Positions 6,888 through 13,663 of a stretch of 15,238 bases of DNA are shown here, piece by piece. The notes under the pieces were generated by a model that made no database searches, had not been told where the DNA came from, and worked only from the letters and a program-made list of their open reading frames with translations. Position 1 is the stretch's first letter. Every line of letters begins with the position of its first letter. Source of the stretch: Chloroflexota bacterium (GTDB lineage Bacteria; Chloroflexota; UBA5177; JANWHV01); NCBI GenBank assembly GCA_025450255.1, contig JANWHV010000060.1, forward strand, positions 1 through 15,238. Reading direction: 5' to 3'. The position numbers and the translations under genes are program-made.

Positions 6888-7694
6888 ATGGTCACGACGC
6901 TTGATGGGCGTGTCGCGCTGGTGACCGGCGCGACCAAGGGGATCGGCCTCGGTATCGCGCTTGAGCTAGCTCAACAGGGCGCGCGTGTCGCCATCAGTTA
7001 TCGCGTGGACGGCGCGGCAGTCCGCGAGACGCTGGACATGCTCTCCGGGCTTGGTCCCCGGCAACACATTGCGGTGGCCGGCGACGTGCGCCATGCCGGC
7101 CAGGCGCGGTCGATGGCCGCGGAGATAGTCGATCGTCTCGGACCGGTGGATATTCTGGTCAATAACGCGGGGATCGGCCTCTTCAAGGCATCCGTCGAGC
7201 TATCCGAAGACGAGTGGGACTCGATGATCGACACTAACCTCAAAGGCCCGTTCCTCTGCACGCAAGCCGTCGCGCCTGGCATGATCTCGCGCCGGTGGGG
7301 GCGAATCATCAACATTACCTCGACGGGGAGCGTTCGGGTGGTGCGTGGCATGGGCGCCTATTGTGCGAGTAAAGCCGGCCTGGCCATGTTGACGCAGGCT
7401 CTCGCGGCGGAATTGGGGCAGCACGGCATTACGGTCAACGGCGTGGGGCCGAGCACCGTGCCTACCGACATCAACAGAGCGGCGCTGGCCGAGCCCGGCA
7501 TGCTGGAGGCCGAACAACAGGCCAACCCCAGCGGCAGGATCGGTACCGTAGAAGACATCGCCGCTGCCGTGGCGTTCCTGGCTTCCGACGCGGCGAGTTG
7601 GATCAACGGTCAGAACCTGATTGTCGACGGTGGTCTGACCGTGCTGTCCGCGCAACCGGCGTATAGCGTGGACCAGCCAAGCGCGCCGTCATGA
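6888..7694 (+). CDS. Short-chain dehydrogenase/reductase (SDR), classical FabG-like
   Basis: Cytosolic NAD(P)(H)-dependent oxidoreductase of about 268 residues, normal for a classical SDR. Visible motifs are TGATKGIG (13-20, cofactor binding), NNAG (92-95), the catalytic Ser145 in INITS, and Y158-x3-K162 in YCASK, with Ser exactly 13 residues before Tyr as expected. The C-terminal part has the PSTVPTDI and INGQNLIVDGG elements common to 3-oxoacyl-ACP reductase, gluconate 5-dehydrogenase and many sugar or polyol dehydrogenases. Sequence alone does not separate these. Its place after a transporter and before two Gfo/Idh/MocA genes favours oxidation or reduction of a sugar or polyol over fatty-acid synthesis. 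A tail of about 20 residues after the fold is polar and probably flexible. Confidence 0.92.
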   Translation: MVTTLDGRVALVTGATKGIGLGIALELAQQGARVAISYRVDGAAVRETLDMLSGLGPRQHIAVAGDVRHAGQARSMAAEIVDRLGPVDILVNNAGIGLFKASVELSEDEWDSMIDTNLKGPFLCTQAVAPGMISRRWGRIINITSTGSVRVVRGMGAYCASKAGLAMLTQALAAELGQHGITVNGVGPSTVPTDINRAALAEPGMLEAEQQANPSGRIGTVEDIAAAVAFLASDAASWINGQNLIVDGGLTVLSAQPAYSVDQPSAPS

Positions 7695-7750
7695 CGTGAG
7701 AACTGCTCACTGCCCTGGGTACGGATGGGATGGCGTTTACCGTCGTGACG
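7687..7750. repeat. Two copies of a CGTCRTGACG palindrome
   Basis: CGTCATGACG (7687-7696, a perfect 10-bp palindrome spanning the dehydrogenase stop) recurs as CGTCGTGACG (7741-7750) 54 bp downstream, about five helical turns away; both have C before and T after. Between them a GTGAG / CTCAC hairpin (7696-7700 and 7706-7710) follows the stop codon. They could be paired operator sites in front of the oxidoreductase gene. I see no clear -35/-10 pair in this 166-bp gap. Confidence 0.3.
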
Positions 7751-7860
7751 TAGCGTAGAGATGAGACCACCACCGTTTTCAGCGGCAGGCGCCGTAATCG
7801 GCAGCGGTCCGGCCATGTGCATTTCGAGGACCGCGTACCGGAGGGAGAGGAGAGTCGGCC

Positions 7861-8997
7861 ATGTCCAGACTCCGTGTCGGCGTAATCGGTTGTGGACTCA
7901 TTGCGCAGGTAATGCACCTACCTTACCTGCGGGAGCTCGACGATCGCTTCGAGATCGCCGCCCTCTGCGATGTGTCACCGGCGACGCTGGATGCTGTTGC
8001 GCGACGTTTCGCCGTGACACGATGCCATGCGCGGTGGCAGGACTTGATCGCCGACGAATTGGATGTCATCCTGGTGCTCTCCTCCGGCTCGCACGCGGCG
8101 CCCGCAATCGCCGCCGCGCGGGCGGGTTGCCACGTCTTTGTCGAGAAGCCAATGTGCTACACCGTGCGAGAGGCCGATGCCATGATTGCCGCAGCCGCGC
8201 AGGCAGGCGTGGTGCTGATGGTCGGCAATGTCTTGCGCTTCGACCCGGCTTACGCGCGCGTCCAACCTTTGGTGTCCGCGCTGCCGAGCCTGCGCCTGGC
8301 GCAGATTACCACGCTTGAAGCGCCCCTGCTGCCGTATGTGGCCCATCTCGGCCTGCAGCGCTTTGCCGATGTGCCGGAAGCGGCGCGGGCTGCCATGAAG
8401 TCCGAGCTCGCGATATTGGAGCGGGAGGCTCTGGGCGCCGATACGCCGGAAGCCATCCGCCGGCTCTACGCGGACGTGTTGCTGGACACCCTGGTGCACG
8501 AGGTCAACGCCATCCGCGGACTGCTGGGGGAGCCGGAGAGCGTGGCGAGCGCCGAAGCATGGATGGGCACGGAAGGCCTCACCACGGTGCTGCGCTTCCC
8601 TGGAGATGTTCGGTGCGTGCTGACCTGGGTGAATCTGCCGGTCCTGCGCCACTACAGCATGGAGTTCGCGTTTTACGGGGCTGCCGATCGCCTCGTCCTG
8701 CGCTATCCTTCACCGTTTCTCGCGCACGAGCCGACTGCCCTGACGATCGAGGGAGTGCAGGATGGCCTGCCGTTCGTCACATCCGTCACCGTATCATATG
8801 AGGAAGCGTTCAAGCGCGAGCTGCTGCACTTCGACGATTGTATTGTGAATGGCAAAATCCCGATCACCTCGGGTGAGGAAGGGCGTCAGGACCTGATCGT
8901 GCTCCAGGCCATCGCCCACGCCGCGGCGCAGCGCGGGCCGCGAGAGATTCCTGACCGTCTGGCAGCCGCGCCCGCGGCAAGCGAGGAACGTGTGTGA
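7861..8997 (+). CDS. Gfo/Idh/MocA family oxidoreductase (first of three), with an insertion
   Basis: Predicted NAD(P)-dependent sugar or polyol dehydrogenase, 378 residues. The N-terminal Rossmann fold shows GVIGCGLIAQ (7-16) and the family lysine in EKP (95-97, K96). The catalytic pair appears as D209-T-L-V-H213. Between K96 and D209 there are 113 residues, about 30 more than in the other two paralogues here; the extra part (about residues 150-205) is helical in character, rich in Ala, Glu and Leu, so the active-site edge may be remodelled. GGAGAGGAGAG lies upstream of the ATG. The stop overlaps the start region of the next gene, pointing to co-expression and perhaps successive steps. Substrate is not deducible; 3-keto-sugar or inositol-type oxidations are typical of the family. 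Confidence 0.92.
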   Translation: MSRLRVGVIGCGLIAQVMHLPYLRELDDRFEIAALCDVSPATLDAVARRFAVTRCHARWQDLIADELDVILVLSSGSHAAPAIAAARAGCHVFVEKPMCYTVREADAMIAAAAQAGVVLMVGNVLRFDPAYARVQPLVSALPSLRLAQITTLEAPLLPYVAHLGLQRFADVPEAARAAMKSELAILEREALGADTPEAIRRLYADVLLDTLVHEVNAIRGLLGEPESVASAEAWMGTEGLTTVLRFPGDVRCVLTWVNLPVLRHYSMEFAFYGAADRLVLRYPSPFLAHEPTALTIEGVQDGLPFVTSVTVSYEEAFKRELLHFDDCIVNGKIPITSGEEGRQDLIVLQAIAHAAAQRGPREIPDRLAAAPAASEERV

Positions 8998-10187
8998 TGG
9001 CGCGCGTGCGGGACCGGTCGCTACGAGCGGCCATCGTGGGACCAGGGTACATCGGGGCGATCCATGCCGAGGCCCTACGGCGAGTCGGCGCGGCCGTGGC
9101 GCTGATTGTGGGCCGGTCAGGCAGCGACCTGGCAGGCCGTGCCGCGGCACTGGGGGTTGACCGCTATTCGGACGGTCTGGCGGATGCGCTGACCGCTCCG
9201 GATATCGACGTGGTGCACATCTGCACCCCGAACGCGCTGCACTATCCGATGGCACGCGCCGTGCTGGAACACGGCAAGCACCTGGTCTGCGAAAAGCCGC
9301 TGACTACCGACACGGCACAGGCCGCGGAGTTGGCACGGCTGGCCGAAGCCGCCGGCGTCGTGGCTGGGGTCGCATATTGCTATCGCTCCTATTCGCTCGT
9401 CGTCGAGGCCAGGCACCTGATCGGCACGGGTGCGCTGGGGCGCGTGCATCAGATACGCGGTACCTACCTTGCCGACGAATTGCTGCACGATGCCTATCTG
9501 CACTATCGCTTCGATCCGTCGCTGGCCGGCCCCGCGCTCAGCATGCTGGACGTGGGCGTGCATTGGTGCGATCTGGCGGAGTATGTGACCGGGCAACGGA
9601 TTATCGAGGTATTCGCGGATATGCAGACCGTCATCCCGACACGCTTTTGGCGGCACGGCGCGTTAGGGTCGGGGCCACGGCCAGTGGGGGCTAAATCGGA
9701 CGACGAGATCTATCCGATGGCCATCGGCGGTGAAGACAGCCTGAGCCTGCTGGCGCACTTCGACGGTGGTGCGCAGGGTAATGCCGTGGTCTCGCAAGTC
9801 AGCGCGGGCTTCAAGAATTGGCTCACATTCTCTATCGACGGGGCCAGGGCAGGGCTGGAGTGGAACCAGGAACAGCCGAACACGCTAACAATCCGGCGCC
9901 CAAGCGGATGGGAGGTACTGCCGCGAGATCCGTTGCTTTTGGCGCCGGAGGCGGCACTGTCGCGCACGCCAGGCGGCCATCCGGAAGGATATCTCGATGC
10001 CTTCCGCAACATGATAGGGCTGATCTACGAGGCAATCGTGCAGGAGCAGCGGCATCCCGCTCGCTATCCGACCCTGGCCGATGGCTGGCACGGAGTGGCG
10101 GTGGCCGCGGCCGCGCTACACAGCGCCCAGGAACGGCGCTGGGTAGCGGTCGAGCGTGACCTTCCTTCGCCGTTTTCAGCGCCGTAG
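8997..10187 (+). CDS. Gfo/Idh/MocA family oxidoreductase (second of three)
   Basis: Predicted NAD(P)-dependent oxidoreductase of 396 residues. The Rossmann motif is VGPGYIG near residues 14-20, the lysine motif CEKP at 98-101 (K100), and the catalytic pair D185-V-G-V-H189 is intact in LDVGVHWCDL. A PGGHPEGY motif at 325-332, common in sugar-catabolic members of the family, precedes a helix-rich end. The start is either GTG 8994, overlapping the upstream stop as GTGA, or ATG 8997, whose A is the last base of that stop; GAGGA at 8983-8987 serves both, and I prefer ATG. It differs strongly from its neighbour, so the two are not a recent tandem duplication. The stop lies 26 nt from the convergent epimerase-like gene. 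Confidence 0.92.
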   Translation: MARVRDRSLRAAIVGPGYIGAIHAEALRRVGAAVALIVGRSGSDLAGRAAALGVDRYSDGLADALTAPDIDVVHICTPNALHYPMARAVLEHGKHLVCEKPLTTDTAQAAELARLAEAAGVVAGVAYCYRSYSLVVEARHLIGTGALGRVHQIRGTYLADELLHDAYLHYRFDPSLAGPALSMLDVGVHWCDLAEYVTGQRIIEVFADMQTVIPTRFWRHGALGSGPRPVGAKSDDEIYPMAIGGEDSLSLLAHFDGGAQGNAVVSQVSAGFKNWLTFSIDGARAGLEWNQEQPNTLTIRRPSGWEVLPRDPLLLAPEAALSRTPGGHPEGYLDAFRNMIGLIYEAIVQEQRHPARYPTLADGWHGVAVAAAALHSAQERRWVAVERDLPSPFSAP

Positions 10188-10204
10188 CACGGCATCCATC
10201 CGTG
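10188..10204. terminator. Small hairpin between convergent genes
   Basis: CACGG (10188-10192) and CCGTG (10200-10204) form a 5-bp stem with a 7-nt loop in the 26-nt gap between the converging oxidoreductase and epimerase-like genes. It is short and lacks a T-run, so a role as bidirectional terminator is only a possibility. Confidence 0.25.
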
Positions 10205-10213
10205 GGGCAAGCC

Positions 10214-11008
10214 CTACTGCACGAGGACTTCCATCCAGAGTGACAGTGTAGCGCCGGGGCTGACGGAAAGCCGGGCCGTGGGATCATTCAGGCTATTGGG
10301 AGGCGCTACCCAGGGCTCTATGCAGACAAAGGGCTGGTCCGGCGCCGTGTACACCACGAGGCAGTGATGCTCATCTGACGTGGTAATGAGCAGCCCACCC
10401 GAGGGCCAGCGCACGCGCAACGGTTCGCGTGGTAAGACCAGTACGTCGTCAATCATACTGTCCGGGCCGGCAGGCGGACGGAAGCCTGCCACGCCATCGA
10501 TCTGGAGACGGCTCTTCTCATCCAGGGGAACGACGAAGTAGGGATGGAATCCCGGAGCTACTGGCAGTGCCACGGTATCGGTATTGGTGATATGCACGGC
10601 GGATCGCAGGGCGCGCGGGCCAACGGTTATCTCCTGGGCTAGACGCCAGGAAAAGGGGTACGCGCGCCGTGTTGCCTGATCGCTTTCGACGGCGATGACC
10701 AGACGGCTCGGCTCACGCTGCTCGATAGACCAGGGCCTCTGATAGACAATGCCATGGGACTTGAGTGTAGTGCCGGCATCGACGAAGCGGTGATCCCTCA
10801 GCGTACCCGCCTGTGGGAAGAGCAGGGGGCTGCCGGCATGTATCCACGTACCCGGCGGATCGACCCAGTCACGACACTCCGGCGGTGGTTCCACCGGCGC
10901 GAACAGGATTGCCTGTCCGCCAACCGCAAACGAGGCCAGGCGCCCACCGATCAGATCGACCGCGGCGGTCGTATCTCCCGCCGCGATGTGCACCAGAGTA
11001 TCGCCCAT
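10214..11008 (-). CDS. Aldose 1-epimerase (mutarotase)-like protein
   Basis: A 264-residue beta-sandwich protein of the galactose mutarotase / aldose epimerase superfamily, which interconverts alpha and beta anomers of sugars or sugar phosphates in the cytosol. Visible landmarks are GSPLLFPQAGTL (59-70), SHG with H85, GFHPYF with H155 (153-158), and CIEPW with E231 (229-233), the expected pair of His and the catalytic Glu. Length is somewhat below the 300-350 of GalM and closer to the YeaD/LacX-like branch, so the substrate may be a free or phosphorylated sugar. GGAGG lies 6 nt before the start. It follows the third Gfo/Idh/MocA gene on the same strand after 152 nt and supports a sugar-related role for the whole cluster. 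Confidence 0.88.
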   Translation of the reverse strand: MGDTLVHIAAGDTTAAVDLIGGRLASFAVGGQAILFAPVEPPPECRDWVDPPGTWIHAGSPLLFPQAGTLRDHRFVDAGTTLKSHGIVYQRPWSIEQREPSRLVIAVESDQATRRAYPFSWRLAQEITVGPRALRSAVHITNTDTVALPVAPGFHPYFVVPLDEKSRLQIDGVAGFRPPAGPDSMIDDVLVLPREPLRVRWPSGGLLITTSDEHHCLVVYTAPDQPFVCIEPWVAPPNSLNDPTARLSVSPGATLSLWMEVLVQ

Positions 11009-11059
11009 GGCCTACCTCCAACAGTGCGGGGACGGCAGTGTGCCGCCGCGACGGACCCT

Positions 11060-11128
11060 ATAGCGCTATGCCTGTCAAGCGGCACGCCGCCGGCACTCGA
11101 TCATCAACGAGATACGGTGAGTCGTATC
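11060..11128 (-). promoter_or_regulatory. Dyad elements upstream of the epimerase-like gene, candidate operators
   Basis: The 152-bp gap before this gene holds an 18-bp dyad, GATACG (11111-11116), 6 nt, CGTATC (11123-11128), and a perfect palindrome ATAGCGCTAT (11060-11069) next to a TTGACA on the - strand (11078-11073). No -10 lies at proper distance from that TTGACA, so a complete promoter cannot be claimed. The dyads suggest regulated expression separate from the upstream gene, or a processed RNA. Confidence 0.35.
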
Positions 11129-11160
11129 GCCGAACCGGAATGCACGATCTTTTCACCTTG

Positions 11161-12171
11161 CTACAGCTCGATCACGGCGCCGCTCCGTGCCGAGCGATGG
11201 ATTGCATCGACAATACGGACGGCAGCCAATCCATCCTCCAATGTTGCCAGGGGCTCTGTACCGTTGGCCACGCTGGCGATGAACGAGTCCAGCATCCAGG
11301 TCGGCATGCCGGTAGGCCGGCCGTGCACGTCGAGGTTGGCGACAATCGGATGCTGATAGCCGGATTTGGTCGCCTGGTGGAGGCCCTGATCCTGCCAGTC
11401 TATATACAGGGCGCCGTCACTGCCGATGATCTCATACTTAACGTCTACGATCATCGGCATGGTCTCGGGCAGAATCCATGACGCCTCGAAGACAGCGGAA
11501 AGACCACCGGCGAAGGTGACGATCGCCTGCAGCGTGTCGTAGGTGTCGAGCCCTTTACTCAACAACACCGCCTTCTGCCCCTGGGCATAGACGCGCACTG
11601 GTTCCTGGCCGCTCAACCAGCGGGCCAGATCCACCGTGTGGCTGAGGAGGAACCAGCCCGGGCTGGAAGTCGCACCCCAGCGGAGCATGCTCAGCGGCAC
11701 GTCGATACGGTCGTTGATGCGTGAATTAAGACTGAGCACCGTGCCGACATCGCCGCGTACAATGGCCTCTTTGGCAGCCAGGTAGGGCGGATTCCAGCGG
11801 TTCTCAAAGGCCACCTGGCACGGCACGCCGGCGCGCCGCACCGCCAGGGCCATGGCCTCGGCATCCGCCAGCGTCGTTGCCAAGGGCTTCTCCACCAGGA
11901 TGGCCAGCCCGCGATCGGCGGCAGCCTCCACGGCGTCGCGATGCAAGGGATCGGGCGTGGCAATAATCACGGCTTGCAGCCCAGGCTGGGCGCAAAGGTC
12001 CCGTGGCGTGGCGAATGCCGGCACACCGAAATCCGCCGCCCCCTTGCGCAGTCGCGCCGGATCGATCTCGCACACGCCGGCGAGCTTTGCGCCCGTGTTA
12101 TAGCCCAGGGCACGGGCAAACATGGTGCCGCGTAAGCCGAGACCGATCACGCCTACTGGAAGAACACTCAT
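11161..12171 (-). CDS. Gfo/Idh/MocA family oxidoreductase (third of three), atypical active site
   Basis: Predicted NAD(P)-binding oxidoreductase of 336 residues, the usual length. The N-terminus has GVIGLGLRG (7-15) and the lysine motif VEKP (93-96, K95). The second catalytic motif reads WFLLSHTVDL: His178 is kept, but the Asp expected four residues before it is Phe174. Some Gfo/Idh/MocA subgroups lack this Asp, so the protein may still be active, with altered chemistry or a different proton relay. GAGGAG about 8 nt before ATG supports the start. It is transcribed after the DMT permease gene (162-nt gap) and before the epimerase-like gene, in a block convergent to the other two family members. 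It is clearly diverged from both of them. Confidence 0.9.
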   Translation of the reverse strand: MSVLPVGVIGLGLRGTMFARALGYNTGAKLAGVCEIDPARLRKGAADFGVPAFATPRDLCAQPGLQAVIIATPDPLHRDAVEAAADRGLAILVEKPLATTLADAEAMALAVRRAGVPCQVAFENRWNPPYLAAKEAIVRGDVGTVLSLNSRINDRIDVPLSMLRWGATSSPGWFLLSHTVDLARWLSGQEPVRVYAQGQKAVLLSKGLDTYDTLQAIVTFAGGLSAVFEASWILPETMPMIVDVKYEIIGSDGALYIDWQDQGLHQATKSGYQHPIVANLDVHGRPTGMPTWMLDSFIASVANGTEPLATLEDGLAAVRIVDAIHRSARSGAVIEL

Positions 12172-12241
12172 GTGGCTGGCTCCTCAACGCTACAGGCGTC
12201 CCGCGTGGGCCTGGGTCGATGCAAGTCGCTCAGACCCCTTC

Positions 12242-12272
12242 ATTGTACTATTCGGCCCTCGCGGCATGTGAA
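12242..12272 (-). promoter_or_regulatory. Possible promoter of the third oxidoreductase gene
   Basis: On the - strand TTCACA (12272-12267) is followed by TACAAT (12247-12242) after 19 bp, slightly longer than ideal; TAGTAC at 16 bp is an alternative -10. It lies about 70 nt before the start codon in the 162-nt gap behind the DMT permease gene. Confidence 0.35.
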
Positions 12273-12333
12273 GGGGTGGCCAGCGCCGCGGGACCAGCCT
12301 CCGCTGCCAGGTGCTCACGGCCGGCCCCAAGAC

Positions 12334-13320
12334 TCATTGGCCGATCGGGGCGATCCGCGGCGTGCTTGGCTCCGGCGCTCCCCACGTGGGGCCGTCGCAC
12401 TGTTCCACGCGTCGCTGCGCGAGATCGCCACCACGGGTAACGGTGGCAAAGCTCGCCAGCCACGTACCAAGGAGCGCCACGACGCCGCCCGCCAACTGCG
12501 GCGCGCTCAGTCGGTCTCCCAGCAACAGCGCGGCAAACACAACGCCGAGGATCGGCTGCAAATAGCCATAGACGGTCGCCCTGGTCACTCCTACGTTGGC
12601 GATACCGAAGTTCCAGAGCATCAATGTTACGACCGACGCGCCAACAGCGGTGAAGGCGAGCGCCTCCCACGCGTGCGGATGCACAGCCGACCAGTGAATG
12701 GACGGTACGGCGCTCACGGCGAACGGTGCCAGGCAGCACAGGCCAAAGAAAGACGACCAGGTGGTTACGCGCAGCGCGGAGTAGCGTTGCAACACGCCCT
12801 TGGCGAGGAGCGAAGACAGGCCTACGGTCAGCGCGCTGGCAAATACCTCCGCTTCGCCAACCCAGTTTCCGGCGCCGCCCGATCCCCCCGCGCGGACGAC
12901 GATGGCAATGCCGGCGGTGGCGAGCAGGACGCCGATCCAAAGTTGTCGTCTGGCGCGCTCACCCAACACGATCACAGCCAATAGGATGGTAAACGCTGAG
13001 GCGCACGCGAACATGATGGCGCCGACGGAGGCGGTACTGCGGCGCATACCGTCAAGAAACAGGATCTGATTCAAGCCGATGGACATCCCGCCCATCAATG
13101 CGAGCCGCCCGATGTCCCGTCGAGAGACCCTAATGCCCCGCTCGACCAGGGTGAGCAATATGAAGAGCAGCGCCGTCGCGATACAAAAGCGCATGAAGCC
13201 GAGCGCCATCGGCGGCAGGTCACGCAACGCCACTTTGACGGTGCTATAGTTAAGACCCCAGAGTACTGCCGCAATCAACAGCCCGGCATCGGGCCAGCCG
13301 AACCTTCCCGGCGAATTCAT
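12334..13320 (-). CDS. DMT superfamily permease with two EamA domains
   Basis: Inner-membrane carrier of 328 residues with about ten hydrophobic segments in two EamA repeats. The first starts at residues 8-30 (WPDAGLLIAAVLWGLNYSTV, the classic tryptophan-containing opening) and the second begins near residues 155-165. A C-terminal tail of about 30 polar residues follows the last helix. Members export or take up metabolites such as amino acids, nucleosides or sugar-related compounds; the substrate here is unknown. The frame is open far upstream (to 13725), but the protein fold begins right after ATG 13320; the SD there is weak, and ATG 13407, with GGAGG directly abutting it, is a less likely alternative. 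It heads the - strand block with the oxidoreductase and epimerase-like genes. Confidence 0.88.
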   Translation of the reverse strand: MNSPGRFGWPDAGLLIAAVLWGLNYSTVKVALRDLPPMALGFMRFCIATALLFILLTLVERGIRVSRRDIGRLALMGGMSIGLNQILFLDGMRRSTASVGAIMFACASAFTILLAVIVLGERARRQLWIGVLLATAGIAIVVRAGGSGGAGNWVGEAEVFASALTVGLSSLLAKGVLQRYSALRVTTWSSFFGLCCLAPFAVSAVPSIHWSAVHPHAWEALAFTAVGASVVTLMLWNFGIANVGVTRATVYGYLQPILGVVFAALLLGDRLSAPQLAGGVVALLGTWLASFATVTRGGDLAQRRVEQCDGPTWGAPEPSTPRIAPIGQ

Positions 13321-13585
13321 CGGCGCAACGCCGTTCGCACCGATCTTGCGCGCAGTAATTCGTCGAGCACATGCTTCCCCTATCGTGCGATACCGCAGGC
13401 TAGACATCCTCCAGCAGTATATCCAGTCGCTATCCGTGCCGTCCGGTAGTGCGCCTGGCACGGCAGCCGGCGTGAAGCGACGAGTTGCCCGCCACCACGC
13501 GGATGAACGCGTGCGCCTGCACGTGATACGAGGCCGACCTACTTGCTCATCTGGTAGGATCGACCCGTTCCTTTGTTCGCCTTTA

Positions 13586-13611
13586 AGCGGTTCGACTCCG
13601 CTGGAGCCGCT
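13586..13611 (+). repeat. T-arm-like hairpin with an overlapping alternative stem
   Basis: AGCGG (13586-13590), a 7-nt loop TTCGACT, and CCGCT (13598-13602) form an exact copy of tRNA T-arm geometry. The same left arm can instead pair as AGCGGTTC with GAGCCGCT (13604-13611), an 8-bp stem including one G-T pair, so the two structures exclude each other. They lie about 50 nt before the aldo/keto reductase start. Confidence 0.35.
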
Positions 13612-13653
13612 CTCGTCACCGGCCCCGATCACTGCTATTGGCGTCTGCCATAG

Positions 13654-13658
13654 GGAGG
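13654..13658 (+). promoter_or_regulatory. Ribosome binding site deciding the aldo/keto reductase start
   Basis: GGAGG lies 5 nt before ATG 13664, which opens with the family's MEYRQLGHSGLRVS strand. The frame upstream to 13346 is merely open. Confidence 0.85.
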
Positions 13659-13663
13659 ATGAG

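Larger units (their letters stand above)
13321..13663. other. Divergent intergenic region with several hairpins
   Basis: This 343-bp stretch lies between the divergently transcribed DMT permease and aldo/keto reductase genes. Reading frames stay open on both strands, but neither gives a recognisable protein. It contains a near-palindrome TATCGTGCGATA (13381-13392), a 7-bp inverted repeat CCGTGCC / GGCACGG (13434-13440, 13457-13463), a CGTGC / GCACG hairpin (13510-13514, 13519-13523), and a tRNA T-arm-like hairpin (13586-13602). On the - strand TATACT upstream of the DMT gene resembles a -10 box but has no good -35. The density of dyads fits a regulatory region. Confidence 0.5.

Noticed and set aside
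7761..8318. A 185-codon open frame on the + strand
   Set aside because: Overlaps the N-terminal half of a clear Gfo/Idh/MocA gene in another frame and is Arg/Cys-rich with no motif.
7975..8652. A 225-codon open frame on the - strand
   Set aside because: Antisense shadow of the first Gfo/Idh/MocA gene; His/Gln/Arg-rich and without structure.
11060..11078. A complete - strand promoter using TTGACA at 11078-11073
   Set aside because: The only -10-like sequence (TATAGG) is about 10 bp away, far from the 16-18 bp needed.
12248..12940. A 230-codon open frame on the - strand in another frame of the DMT gene
   Set aside because: Arg/Gly-rich with no family features; the overlapping frame encodes a clear two-repeat EamA membrane protein.
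12172..12984. A 270-codon open frame on the + strand
   Set aside because: It is antisense to the DMT permease gene over most of its length, has no recognisable fold, and its composition (Arg, Gln, Ala) is that of a shadow frame in GC-rich DNA.
13525..13612. A tRNA gene
   Set aside because: Only the T-arm is convincing. The D-arm stem has a mismatch, no 5+7+5 anticodon arm forms, and no 7-bp acceptor stem pairs with the bases after the T-arm.
13346..13663. N-terminal extension of the aldo/keto reductase by 106 codons
   Set aside because: The family fold begins exactly at ATG 13664, which has GGAGG at ideal distance; the extension is Arg/Pro/Ser-rich and unlike any AKR domain.
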